In this document: one piece after another, positions 19,501-28,527 of the stretch
Layout of the letters: each line of letters starts with the position of its first letter
Numbering within the stretch: position 1 is the first letter of the stretch
From: an uncultured Bacteroidales bacterium
GTDB taxonomy: Bacteria; Bacteroidota; Bacteroidia; Bacteroidales; F082
NCBI GenBank assembly: GCA_947303085.1
Contig: CAMYXP010000009.1
Span: forward strand, 46,803 to 110,802
Direction: 5' to 3'
DNA length: 64,000 nucleotides
Program-made: the position numbers and the translations under genes
Notes under the pieces: generated by a model
Seen by the model: the letters and a program-made list of their open reading frames with translations, nothing else
Told to the model about the DNA's origin: nothing
Database searches by the model: none

Positions 19501-21016
19501 AGAACCTGTGATGGTTGGCGATATCCAGCTTAAGTATGCGGGTTGTAATGTTAATTATTTGAATACATATTATACAATTCACGATGACATTAAGATTGAG
19601 AAGAATAGAATTGTATTTAATAATGTAATAGTTAGAGACAGCTTGAGAAACACCGCTTGGGTGAATGGCTCCATAAATCACAATCATCTGAGAGATTTTA
19701 ACTTCGATTTGACTATCGATTGTGAAGATTTTCTTGCGTTGAACATCCCTGAATATCAAGCGAAAGGCTTCTATGGCACAGCTGTCGCTGATGGCACCGT
19801 GACTATCAAAGGACCTGTCAATGATGTTAAAATGACAATCGACGCTTTGACGAAAGACGGCACCGTTATTGATATCCCGCTGTCAGGCACCAGTTCTTTG
19901 GATAACGATTTTATTATCTTTGTAAAGAAAAATGTGGTGGCGGATACACTTGTTGAGACATACGTCCCAGTGGTGACGAAAGAGGAGAAGAATTTCACTA
20001 TGGATCTTAATGTTGAAGGAAACTCCGACGCTGTCGTCAATATTTTCCTGCCGCAAAACATGGGAAGCATCAATGCCAGGGGCAACGGAAACATCAATAT
20101 CGGCTTGAATTCCAACATCTTTGAGCTTAAAGGCGACTATGTGATAACAAGCGGAACGTTCAACTTCACTCTTGAGATGGTGAAGCGTAAGTTCACCTTG
20201 CGTGAGGGCGGTACTATTCGCTGGACAGGTGACCCGACAGACGCCGATATCAATATCGTGGGTGTTTACAGGACTAAGTCGTCGCTCACCTCGCTTGGCA
20301 CCTCAGCCATCGACTCCACAGCGCTGACCAACAACATCAACGTCGACTGTATCATCAGGCTTTCCGACAAGCTGATGAACCCTACGATTACCTTCGGCAT
20401 TGAACTGCCGAATGCCAAGGAAGATACGAAAAACCTTGTGTATTCGGTCATCGACACCACCAACCAGGCTGTGATGGCGCAGCAGGTGCTTTCGCTCATG
20501 GTGTTAGGCTCGTTTTCATACACCGCAGGCAGCAACATCTCGCGTTTCGGCACCACTTCATACTACAGCGTTATCACCAATCAGCTGAGCTCGTGGCTCT
20601 CGCAGATTTCGAAGGATTTCGACATCGGCATCAACTACACGCCCGACGACCAGCTCACCAACGAGGAGCTTGAGGTGGCACTTTCGACACAGCTGTTCGA
20701 CGACCGTCTGACTATTGAAGGCAACTTCGGCGTGATCAGAGGAAACAAAAACGATGCCAGCGACGCGAACAACCTCGTGGGCGATGTCGATTTGACGTTC
20801 CGATTGACTAAACGATTGAGTCTCAAGGCTTATAACCATACAAACATCAAGAATAACTATTATTATTACTCTTACGAAAACTATTCCGATTTCACTCAGG
20901 GAATCGGTCTGTCGTTCTCGCAAAGTTTTGATAATATTAGGGAAATATTTACTTTAAACAGAAAAAACAAGAGCAGACGGCTAAATATGACAGGCAATGA
21001 ACCAACAACCAAATAA
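16526..21016 (+). CDS. tamB: TamB-like translocation/assembly module protein (DUF490)
   Basis: A 1496-residue protein anchored by one N-terminal membrane helix ('IIHGILIIIVIIFALLASLVA') followed by a very long beta-rich periplasmic region and a C-terminal TamB/DUF490 domain (residues ~1150-1480, with 'YVITSGTFNFTLEMVKRKFTL' and 'GDPTDADINIVGVYRT'). Proteins of this AsmA-like group bridge inner and outer membranes and are implicated in outer-membrane protein assembly or lipid transfer. It begins a plus-strand run: its end overlaps the helicase-nuclease gene by 20 nt. Strong divergence from E. coli TamB is normal for Bacteroidota. Confidence 0.92.
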   Translation: MRKGTKKKIIHGILIIIVIIFALLASLVAAFRDITVQSLIARLLAGEMSKKLNTEVKIRTFYVTEKLLVCMEDVQINDLEGFPMFEIGTLNAKFSPTMNFDDIRIKDVYFKDVFGRLVKYEGEKSINVKEVIAQLGGGKKNKKDNNDSDFRLRVDNLTLDNGHFILWNQNRDKPEKFSMDYAHLDIDSIYGDFDNLEIRNDSIFGDVKRLQGKDRCGLSLDSLSGNVLYCNKSLNVDNLLISTNESHVDLDLRFEYDRPQCFLSFVDSVRMIGDIHPTTLLLSDLKYFAWVMRQMPDKFDFTAYYDGTVSDFTVSDFVASFGEESHIDADVTFSGLPGFMDTYIDVTIRELVSSYDDTKNFGIPAKSVTVPIPEMLNGVGMYSLSGSYQGYPRDFKTQLNLITDVGDIDAQVYLNTTDESAYSFVIKANKLNLNELLGMGESSEATFELDMGGQGLEVKDTEFEADLHFTTLNIGGNEFEDFNIHGDFENQRFIALTDINHQYLDMNLSTMVDLHGHRPSYNILAKIENADLVNLNLLDNDSIMLLSSDIDLEFSGNDIDNITGRLDIKKTRYFNGNEYLMKDFEANVSEMNGIKDVTIDCDFFDFYGTGIVNAKTFVNAMKNTAKRYVNMPEWFGNTVPDKNKQEFSLSMNFKDTRTLSKLFVPNLYVSSGTTINATYTDGYSYHGSTIESPEIWFNNLKFKNIDIRNSARFDEFISRISVDDIIIRDTTSTNPDPISLENVMLMSKFSNDVAGFTLSWDDDDRDDHNKAKINAEFVPHEDAGGLMTIMSEKFILNDTVWTLNPECSIDFQKHSTIINELALYTDSQRISIDGVYPNRDIDTLLVEFHNVDASDFDFVTIGNNLDFDGILNGDFGISGMQENLSFSSDLELDGFYINGQEVGDVIASAKWYEPSESVFVNMEVYNSAFGKEQHESVGLIGFYYPKKKRDNLKFDMFFDDFKLETVSPFITSVISRMNGFASGNLSIRGSIKEPVMVGDIQLKYAGCNVNYLNTYYTIHDDIKIEKNRIVFNNVIVRDSLRNTAWVNGSINHNHLRDFNFDLTIDCEDFLALNIPEYQAKGFYGTAVADGTVTIKGPVNDVKMTIDALTKDGTVIDIPLSGTSSLDNDFIIFVKKNVVADTLVETYVPVVTKEEKNFTMDLNVEGNSDAVVNIFLPQNMGSINARGNGNINIGLNSNIFELKGDYVITSGTFNFTLEMVKRKFTLREGGTIRWTGDPTDADINIVGVYRTKSSLTSLGTSAIDSTALTNNINVDCIIRLSDKLMNPTITFGIELPNAKEDTKNLVYSVIDTTNQAVMAQQVLSLMVLGSFSYTAGSNISRFGTTSYYSVITNQLSSWLSQISKDFDIGINYTPDDQLTNEELEVALSTQLFDDRLTIEGNFGVIRGNKNDASDANNLVGDVDLTFRLTKRLSLKAYNHTNIKNNYYYYSYENYSDFTQGIGLSFSQSFDNIREIFTLNRKNKSRRLNMTGNEPTTK
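16529..16538 (-). promoter_or_regulatory. tsaD promoter -7 box inside tamB codons 2-5
   Basis: The minus strand reads TACCTTTGCG, a -7 match (TAnnTTTG), positioned ~16 nt upstream of the tsaD start. It lies entirely within the first codons of the divergent tamB gene. Confidence 0.5.
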
Positions 21017-24000
21017 ACCATTCAAGATTTACAAAGCCTCGGCTGGCTCTGGCAAAACCTTCACCATAGTGAAGGAATATCTTACGCTTTGCTTAGGTGA
21101 AAAATCAGACGCTTACCGCGAGATTTTGGCTGTGACTTTCACAAATAAAGCCGCCAACGAGATGAAAGCCAAGATTTTGAAGTATTTGTTGGGTATCAGC
21201 GAAGGTTCTGAAGAAGATGATGTCAAACAGATGCGCGATTACCTTGTGACTGCTGTCGGCGTCGATGAAAATGTGATTGCTGCGAATGCTAAACGATTGT
21301 ACGTCAAGATGTTGCATAACTACAGCGACTTTGCGGTTTGCACCATCGACAGCTTCGTGCAGCGACTGTCGCGAACGTTTGCCCGAGAGCTGGAATTGCC
21401 AGGCCAGTATAGTGTAATTCTGGATGACGACGACTTGATTGACGAGATAATTCAGCGTATTTCCGACGAGATTGGCAAAGACGACTTCATCACCACCATT
21501 TTGTCGAATTTCGTTGAGTTTAACCTTTCGGAAGAGACGTCGTGGAACGTGAAAATGCTCATTGGAGATTATATCAGAAAACTGATTTCGGAAGACGCTT
21601 ACCGTAAAGGAAACTATAAGAGTGTCATCGACATAGATGAGCCGAAGTATAAAGAAATAAAGAATTACGTTCATTCGGAAAATGAGAAATTAAAACAGTC
21701 TTTGTTGTTGATTATCAAAGATATAGAGTCGGAAGAGGCAAGACGTGGCATTACAGAACTCGATTACAACGGCAAGGCTAAAACCGGACTACCGTCGGTG
21801 AAACGCAAGATGTCGGAGGAGAAAAGTGTTGTCACGACAGCCACCATTGACAAGATTTTGAGTGGCGAAAAACGTTGGAAAGACACCAAGAGTCATGTCT
21901 CGGATGATTCGATCGTGGAAGTGTATGCCAAGGCGATTGTTAAATATAAGTCGTTGTATTCCAGGAAGTTAATCTTTTCTGATATAGAAAAAGACCTGTA
22001 TCTTTACGTTTTGCGCAATCATATTTTCGAATTGATTCGTGAATACATCGCTGAATCGTCGCAGGTTCACATCTCGGAGTTCAACAAGCGCATTTCCGAT
22101 ATCTTGGGCGATTGTTCTGTGCCTTTCATTTACGAGAGGATAGGCGAGAGGTATAAGCATTATTTCATCGATGAGTTTCAGGACACTTCGGTGCTGCAAT
22201 GGCAGAATTTCCTGCCGTTGGTTGATAACAGTCTGGCCTCCAAGAACATGAATCTGATTGTAGGCGATGCCAAGCAGTCGATTTACCGTTTCCGCAGCGG
22301 CGAGGTGGAGCAAATCATCAATCTTCCGAATATCTACAGTAAACCCGACAATGCTTTCGGCAAAAATTGCGAGACTTTGTTCGTCAGCATGGCGCAGAAG
22401 ATGACGCTTGGCACCAACTATCGTTCATCGAAAAACGTGATAAAGTTCAACAACACGTTTTTCCGTTTTGTCGGTGATGTTTTTAAAAATTCAAAACCAT
22501 TTATTACCGACGTTTACAACGATGCCGAACAGATTTACGACCCGAACAAAACGGGAGGTTTCGTCTCCGTTGAGGTGTTTCACGGCGATATAAAGAGGGC
22601 GGAATACAAGGAAAAGGTCAAGGCGTCGATGCTTGCGCAGATTTTGAAATTGAATGAGCAAGGCGTTGATTTTAAAGATATTACGATTCTGGTGCGTTCA
22701 AACAACGACGGCACTGATATCGCGAATTATCTGGTTGCACACGGCGTTGAGGTGCTGTCGGCGGAATCGGTTCAGCTGCAGACATCCGATAAAATACAAT
22801 TGATTATCAGCACATTATTCTTGATAGTTGATAAGGATAATCTTGTGACGCAGAAGGCGGCGGAATTTTATATGAATGCAACGAATCAGTCAAATACATC
22901 GTGTAAAGACGTTATGAATCGCGTCTTTACGGGAGGATTATACGATGTAATCGTCCAGATTTGTGAATTCTACAATTTCAATGTGTTGGAAGACGTGTTT
23001 CTGCAGTATTTCATGAACGTCGTTTTCGATTGGCAATGCCATCACAGTACCGGTATAGGCGATTTTCTTGAATTTTGGGAGAAGAAAAAGAGCAAACTGA
23101 CAGTGCAGATCTCTGGCGAACTCGACTGCGTGCAAATAATGACGATACACAAGGCCAAAGGATTGGAATTCAAGGTGGTTTTGTATCCATACGCCGACAC
23201 AAGTCTGTTGTCGCCTAAAGGTTTCACTCAGAACGAAATGTGGTTGAAATGCGCTGATTATCAAGATACTAAGAATATTCCGTACCTTGATGCTTTCTTG
23301 TTGAAGCTGTCGAAAGAAAAGCTTGCCGGCACAAGTTTTGAGCCTCTTGTCGAGAAAGAAGAGGAGAAAACCATGCTCGACACCCTCGACGTGATGTATG
23401 TTGCCATGACTCGAGCCAAAAACATGCTTTTCGTCTACACCAACGATTATAAACCTCAAAACAACGGCTACAATCTCTTTACCGATTTCTTTGCGGATAA
23501 TCTTGATATTCAAAATGTTAAATCTGAAAATGACGATACTGGTTTCAACGATTATTTTGTTAAAAATGATGAGTTTGAAGTTTTGGAAGGCGAGGAGATG
23601 ACCTCTTACAATTATGGGGATAAGGATTCTACAATATTGAAATTCAATGAGAAATCAGCAAAAGATGATAAAATTGAGATTTTGGAATTGAAAATAGGCG
23701 AGGCGGCTCCTAAAGCGTTGAATTGGCCGGATAAACTGAAGGTTGACCCAGATCCGACCATGATTTGGGCTGAAGAAGGCTCATTTTTACCTGAAGAATG
23801 GGGTACGCTGGTGCATCAAATCTTGTCGAAAATACAAACGATTGCTGATGCTGAGAGAGCTGTGCGACCATACGTCAACGATGGAACGATTGATGAGGCT
23901 CAAGCTGCGAAACTGCTTGATACATTCCGCAAAGTGACCGAACTGCCAGAGCTTAAGCCGGCGTTTTCCGACGATGCCATAGTGAAAAACGAGATGGACA

Positions 24001-24314
24001 TCCACACCATCGACGGCAAGATAAAACGTCCTGACAGGTACGCGGAGACAAAAAACGGCATCATTCTTATTGATTACAAGACAGGCAAGGCTCATGATGA
24101 ATACGACGACCAGCTCCGCAATTATATGAATGCGATTATTCAGATGAATCCCATGCAGCAGATCATGGCTTTTCTCGTTTATATAGGAGATGAGGTTAAA
24201 GCTGTTGAAGTGAAAATGCAGGATAATCCCGTCATTTCGGCCGAACATCGAACGAAGAGAGATGGGAGTGGAGAAATCTCCAACACAAATAAACAATTAT
24301 CGTTAGATTTTTAA
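20997..24314 (+). CDS. UvrD-family helicase-nuclease (RecB/AddA-like)
   Basis: A 1105-residue superfamily 1A DNA helicase fused to a RecB-type nuclease. Motif I 'ASAGSGKTFTIV', Q/II 'YFIDEFQDTSVLQW', III 'GDAKQSIYRFRSGE', V 'MTIHKAKGLEF' and VI 'MYVAMTRAKN' are all present, and the C terminus has the PD-(D/E)xK signature 'ILIDYKTGK'. Such enzymes resect double-strand breaks for recombination. AddA normally pairs with an AddB-like nuclease, often encoded next door in Bacteroidota; none is adjacent here. It overlaps the end of tamB by 20 nt, suggesting translational coupling. Confidence 0.92.
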   Translation: MNQQPNKPFKIYKASAGSGKTFTIVKEYLTLCLGEKSDAYREILAVTFTNKAANEMKAKILKYLLGISEGSEEDDVKQMRDYLVTAVGVDENVIAANAKRLYVKMLHNYSDFAVCTIDSFVQRLSRTFARELELPGQYSVILDDDDLIDEIIQRISDEIGKDDFITTILSNFVEFNLSEETSWNVKMLIGDYIRKLISEDAYRKGNYKSVIDIDEPKYKEIKNYVHSENEKLKQSLLLIIKDIESEEARRGITELDYNGKAKTGLPSVKRKMSEEKSVVTTATIDKILSGEKRWKDTKSHVSDDSIVEVYAKAIVKYKSLYSRKLIFSDIEKDLYLYVLRNHIFELIREYIAESSQVHISEFNKRISDILGDCSVPFIYERIGERYKHYFIDEFQDTSVLQWQNFLPLVDNSLASKNMNLIVGDAKQSIYRFRSGEVEQIINLPNIYSKPDNAFGKNCETLFVSMAQKMTLGTNYRSSKNVIKFNNTFFRFVGDVFKNSKPFITDVYNDAEQIYDPNKTGGFVSVEVFHGDIKRAEYKEKVKASMLAQILKLNEQGVDFKDITILVRSNNDGTDIANYLVAHGVEVLSAESVQLQTSDKIQLIISTLFLIVDKDNLVTQKAAEFYMNATNQSNTSCKDVMNRVFTGGLYDVIVQICEFYNFNVLEDVFLQYFMNVVFDWQCHHSTGIGDFLEFWEKKKSKLTVQISGELDCVQIMTIHKAKGLEFKVVLYPYADTSLLSPKGFTQNEMWLKCADYQDTKNIPYLDAFLLKLSKEKLAGTSFEPLVEKEEEKTMLDTLDVMYVAMTRAKNMLFVYTNDYKPQNNGYNLFTDFFADNLDIQNVKSENDDTGFNDYFVKNDEFEVLEGEEMTSYNYGDKDSTILKFNEKSAKDDKIEILELKIGEAAPKALNWPDKLKVDPDPTMIWAEEGSFLPEEWGTLVHQILSKIQTIADAERAVRPYVNDGTIDEAQAAKLLDTFRKVTELPELKPAFSDDAIVKNEMDIHTIDGKIKRPDRYAETKNGIILIDYKTGKAHDEYDDQLRNYMNAIIQMNPMQQIMAFLVYIGDEVKAVEVKMQDNPVISAEHRTKRDGSGEISNTNKQLSLDF

Positions 24315-24333
24315 CATTTAAAACATTAATACT

Positions 24334-27300
24334 ATGAAATTTAAACCATTGATTTTCAACATGTTGCTTGTATTTAGCGCATTGTCGCTGCAGGCACAAA
24401 CAGAGGCTAAGATGCTGCGTTTCCCTGCTATTCACGGAAACCAGGTCGTCTTCAGCTATGCCGGTGACCTCTATACCGTCGACGTGAACGGGGGAGTGGC
24501 TCGCCAATTGACTAACGACCCTGACGGATTCGAGATTTTCGCAAGATTCTCGCCAGATGGTAAAAAAATCGCATTTACCGGACAGTACGACGGTAACACG
24601 GAAGTATATGTGATGCCTGCCGAAGGCGGTGAACCTCAACGTGTTACGTATACCGCGACACTTGAACGCGACGACCTTTCCGACCGTATGGGACCGAACA
24701 ACATTGTGATGACGTGGAAAGACAACGAGAACATCGTTTATCGTTCACGCCGAATCACTTGGGACGATTTCGTGGGACAGCTTTTCGTGGCTAACATCAA
24801 TGGCGGTCTCGGCGAGCAGTTGCCATTTGTAGAAGGCGGCTGGATTAGCTATTCGCCTGATGGTCAGAAGATCGCGTTCAACCGAGTGATGCGCGAGTTC
24901 CGTACATGGAAATACTACCAAGGCGGCATGGCCGACGATGTGTGGATATTCGACTTCAACACCAAAGAACTCACAAACATCACCAACAACGTCGCTCAGG
25001 ATATCTTCCCGATGTGGGTTGGCAACAAGATTTATTTCTGCTCCGACCGCGACAGAACTATGAATATCTTCTGTTATAATCTTGATAACCAAGAACTTAC
25101 AAAAGTTACCAATTACACATATTATGATGTGAAATATCCTTCGCTCGGCGACAACGACATCGTTTATGAAAACGGCGGCGAGCTGTATCGTCTGAGCCTG
25201 AAAGACAACTCAATTCATAAGATTCCGGTGCAGATCATAGGCGACGGCATCTCGACGAGAACGAAATATGTCGACGCGTCAAAGTTCATAACATCGGGAA
25301 GCGTCTCGCCTGATGGCAAACGTGTCGCAATCGGCGCTCGCGGTGACGTCTGGACGTTGCCTGTAGAATCAGGAATTACTCGCAATCTGACAAAATCAGA
25401 CGGTGTTCACGACCGTAACGTGGCTTGGTCGCCTGATGGCGAATATATCGCTTACATCTCCGACCGCACCGGTAACGACGAAATTTACATCCAGAAACAG
25501 GACGGCAAGGAAGAAGCTATTCAACTCACTGATCCTCAAAAGGTTTCGGAGACATACAAATATGAGCTTTCATGGTCGCCAGATAGCAAAAAAATTGCTT
25601 GGTACGACAAGATGAACCGCCTGATGATGATTGACGTCGCCACAAAGAAAGTGACAGAAATCGCGAAGAGCGAGGCAGGTGAGATTGACGATTATGCCTG
25701 GTCGCCCGACAGCAAATGGATTGCTTTCTGTGATTCTAAGATGTCGGAATTCAGCCAGATTTTCATCTATAACGTTGACACTCAGAAGACTGAAGCCGTT
25801 ACCGACACATGGTTCAGCTCTGGAAATCCTACTTTCGACAAAAACGGAAAATATCTGTATTTCGTCTCGGCACGCGATTTTAATCCAACATACAGCAATG
25901 TTGAATGGAACTACGCCTATCGCGAGATGAGCCGTATCTACATGGTCACTTTGCAGAAAGACACTCCATCGCCATTTTTGACAAAAAATGATGAAGTCTC
26001 AATAGAAAAAGGCGATGCGAAAGATGAGAAACCTGGCAAGGGCAAGGATAAGAAAAAAGACTCAAAGAAAGAGGACGATAAGTCGATAAAGATTGATTTT
26101 GAGGGTATTACTAGCCGAATCATCCCGTTGCCAGACTTGAATAACTCAAATTATTACGACCTTCAGGCTGTTGAAAACGGACTTTATTACATGAAATGGG
26201 GCAACCGTGGCGGCGGCTTGTATTACTATGATTTGGATGGGAAAGAAGAGACAAAAATCGGCGATTTCAGCGGTTACGACCTGACTCCAGACGGCAAGAA
26301 GATGGTCGTCAGAAAGCGTTGGAATATGGCAGTTATTGACGCACCTAAACGCGAAGTGAAAGGCATCGATAATCCTATTGACCTCTCAAATATGAAGAAA
26401 TGGGTCAACCTGCATGAGGAATGGGCTCAAATCTACACCGAGGCGTGGCGTCAGATGCGCGACTTCTTCTATGCGCCTAACATGCACGGCAACGACTGGC
26501 CGGCAATCCACGATAAATATGCCGTTTTGATTCCGTATTGCGGCGACCGCAACGATGTGAACTATCTCATCGGCGAGATGATTGGCGAGCTTAACATCGG
26601 TCATGCCTACACTGGTGGCGGCGACCGTAACCCTGTGCGTCGTCTCACACTCGGTCTGCTTGGCGCGGAACTTGAACGCGACGGCAGCGGATATTACAAG
26701 ATCAAGAGGATTTTGAAAGGGGAGAGCTGGAACGAAGCTGCAACATCACCATTGACCGAACTGGGCGTGAACGCTAAAGAAGGCGACTTTATCGTGGCAA
26801 TCGACGGCGTGTCGACAAAAGACATGAACAACATCTACGAAGCACTCATCGACAAAGCTGGCAAGGCTGTAGTCTTGAGTTTGAACACCAAAGCGTCGGA
26901 AAGCGGAGCACGTGACGTGGTGGTGACACCGATTGCAAGCGAAAACTCGCTTTATTATTATAATATGGTGCAAAACAACATTGAGAAAGTTACTAAAGCG
27001 ACCAACGGACAGGTTGGCTATATCCACATTCCGGATATGGGTCCTGAGGGCTTGAACGAGTTTGTGAAATATTTCTATCCTCAGCTCACCAAGAAAGCTT
27101 TGATTATCGACGACCGCGGCAATGGTGGTGGTAACGTCTCACCTATGATTATCGAGCGTCTGCGCCGTGAAGCCTCGATGTGGACCGTGACACGCAACGG
27201 CAACGCGGCTGAAATCAAGCCAAACCAGATGATTAACGGACCTAAGGTGTTGTTGTTCAACAAATATTCAGCATCCGACGGCGACTTGTTCCCATGGCAG

Positions 27301-27612
27301 TTTAAGCACTACAAACTTGGCACTACCATCGGTACACGTTCATGGGGAGGCGTTGTAGGTATTCGTGGAAGCCTTCCATTCATCGATGGTGGCACATTGA
27401 ATCGTCCCGAGTTCGCTCCGTTCGACCAAAACGGCAACTGGATTATCGAAGGCCACGGCGTTGACCCTGACATCGTCATCGACAACAACCCGTACGACGA
27501 GTTTAATGGCATTGATGCACAGCTTGATAAGGCTATTGAGGTAATCCTTGAACAGATGAAAGACTGGCCGGAAGCGCCGGCAGTGCCGGAATGGCCGGAT
27601 AAGACACACTAA
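24334..27612 (+). CDS. Tricorn-like S41 family peptidase
   Basis: A 1092-residue exported peptidase (signal ending 'SLQAQ'). Two PD40 beta-propeller regions (residues ~25-330 and ~330-560; 'ARFSPDGKKIAFTG', 'VAWSPDGEYIAYIS') precede a Lys-rich linker (~570-590), a helical core domain, a PDZ domain (~800-880) and the C-terminal S41 catalytic domain with 'IDDRGNGGGNV' and the serine in 'YSASDGDLFP'; the histidine is likely in 'IGHAYTGGGD'. Tricorn-type enzymes degrade oligopeptides. It follows the helicase gene by 19 nt and ends the plus-strand run. Confidence 0.93.
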   Translation: MKFKPLIFNMLLVFSALSLQAQTEAKMLRFPAIHGNQVVFSYAGDLYTVDVNGGVARQLTNDPDGFEIFARFSPDGKKIAFTGQYDGNTEVYVMPAEGGEPQRVTYTATLERDDLSDRMGPNNIVMTWKDNENIVYRSRRITWDDFVGQLFVANINGGLGEQLPFVEGGWISYSPDGQKIAFNRVMREFRTWKYYQGGMADDVWIFDFNTKELTNITNNVAQDIFPMWVGNKIYFCSDRDRTMNIFCYNLDNQELTKVTNYTYYDVKYPSLGDNDIVYENGGELYRLSLKDNSIHKIPVQIIGDGISTRTKYVDASKFITSGSVSPDGKRVAIGARGDVWTLPVESGITRNLTKSDGVHDRNVAWSPDGEYIAYISDRTGNDEIYIQKQDGKEEAIQLTDPQKVSETYKYELSWSPDSKKIAWYDKMNRLMMIDVATKKVTEIAKSEAGEIDDYAWSPDSKWIAFCDSKMSEFSQIFIYNVDTQKTEAVTDTWFSSGNPTFDKNGKYLYFVSARDFNPTYSNVEWNYAYREMSRIYMVTLQKDTPSPFLTKNDEVSIEKGDAKDEKPGKGKDKKKDSKKEDDKSIKIDFEGITSRIIPLPDLNNSNYYDLQAVENGLYYMKWGNRGGGLYYYDLDGKEETKIGDFSGYDLTPDGKKMVVRKRWNMAVIDAPKREVKGIDNPIDLSNMKKWVNLHEEWAQIYTEAWRQMRDFFYAPNMHGNDWPAIHDKYAVLIPYCGDRNDVNYLIGEMIGELNIGHAYTGGGDRNPVRRLTLGLLGAELERDGSGYYKIKRILKGESWNEAATSPLTELGVNAKEGDFIVAIDGVSTKDMNNIYEALIDKAGKAVVLSLNTKASESGARDVVVTPIASENSLYYYNMVQNNIEKVTKATNGQVGYIHIPDMGPEGLNEFVKYFYPQLTKKALIIDDRGNGGGNVSPMIIERLRREASMWTVTRNGNAAEIKPNQMINGPKVLLFNKYSASDGDLFPWQFKHYKLGTTIGTRSWGGVVGIRGSLPFIDGGTLNRPEFAPFDQNGNWIIEGHGVDPDIVIDNNPYDEFNGIDAQLDKAIEVILEQMKDWPEAPAVPEWPDKTH

Positions 27613-27632
27613 GACAGGATGTCTTATATTAG

Positions 27633-27712
27633 ACAGGATTTACAAGATTAACAATATTTGGATAAAAATTTTGGACGGCCATTTTGGTCGTCCAAAATCT
27701 TGTAAATCCTGT
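27633..27712. terminator. Nested inverted repeats, probable terminator
   Basis: An outer 17-bp perfect inverted repeat (ACAGGATTTACAAGATT at 27633-27649 with 27696-27712) encloses an inner hairpin TTTTGGACG/CGTCCAAAA (27669-27697). It sits between the convergent tricorn-like peptidase and small lipoprotein genes. The outer repeat resembles dispersed 'ACAGGATTTACAAGATT' tracts seen in Bacteroidota intergenic DNA. Confidence 0.65.
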
Positions 27713-27747
27713 TAGTATTGTCTGATAATTATCTTGTAAATCTTGTC

Positions 27748-28524
27748 TTATTTCTGTATTGCCGCTTCAATAATCTTAAAGTAATAATCATCAGGCAAAT
27801 CCGACGGAATGAGCTCTACTTTAACCCATCCCAAGCGGGTGCGGTCGTTTTCGGTGACTTTAAATCCTATATATTCAGGCTTCCCGGTAGCAAAAGCGCT
27901 GCAATGGTTGATATACCTGAAAGTGTATTGGTAAACAGTGTCGTTGGAATAATAATAACTTTCACTAAAATAATCACCACAAAAAATCTCAGCGTCATTG
28001 TAGAAAATCGAGGCATATTCGAAATTATCATTGACACTCATCTGAGCGCCTTCATCATTAGCCGTGACTTTCAAAACTTGACTGGTCTGGACAGAGTCGT
28101 AGGTGGCAATTTGACCGCAATTGGAATAAATTTCTGAACATATAGCCTCAACAATCCCATCGTGGGAATTATAAGATGTGTCATTATGGATAAATGTCTC
28201 TTTTTCAAAAAATTCACCAAGAATTGCGACGTTTTGACTGCCACAGCCAACCCAAGCACCGGCGATTATCTCAAATCTTATTATATTATCACCCAAGCCA
28301 TCTCCGTCAAAATCAATGTTTTCAGTATAATAATACCCTGCATAGGGGTGATTGGTCAAATAAATGGAATCTAACTTCACCACGTTCATTCCTTCGGTGT
28401 TGCCGAAAGTGATTTTGCTGGTGTCGATAGGGGTGGGAGTGGTGCCATTAGTTTTTTTATTGCATGATAAAACGATGAATACAGCCAAAACGGTTAAAAA
28501 CAAAGCTGATATAATTCTTTTCAT
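27748..28524 (-). CDS. Hypothetical lipoprotein
   Basis: A 258-residue protein with a lipoprotein signal ('FIVLSCNKK', lipobox LSC). The mature part is beta-rich with many Asp, Tyr and Ser residues and ends 'YYFKIIEAAIQK'. I do not recognise a family. It is the last gene of a four-gene minus-strand operon (TPR/HTH lipoprotein, Cys-repeat lipoprotein, LRR protein, this one), 3 nt after the LRR gene, so it is likely another cell-surface component. Confidence 0.7.
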   Translation of the reverse strand: MKRIISALFLTVLAVFIVLSCNKKTNGTTPTPIDTSKITFGNTEGMNVVKLDSIYLTNHPYAGYYYTENIDFDGDGLGDNIIRFEIIAGAWVGCGSQNVAILGEFFEKETFIHNDTSYNSHDGIVEAICSEIYSNCGQIATYDSVQTSQVLKVTANDEGAQMSVNDNFEYASIFYNDAEIFCGDYFSESYYYSNDTVYQYTFRYINHCSAFATGKPEYIGFKVTENDRTRLGWVKVELIPSDLPDDYYFKIIEAAIQK

Positions 28525-28527
28525 ATT

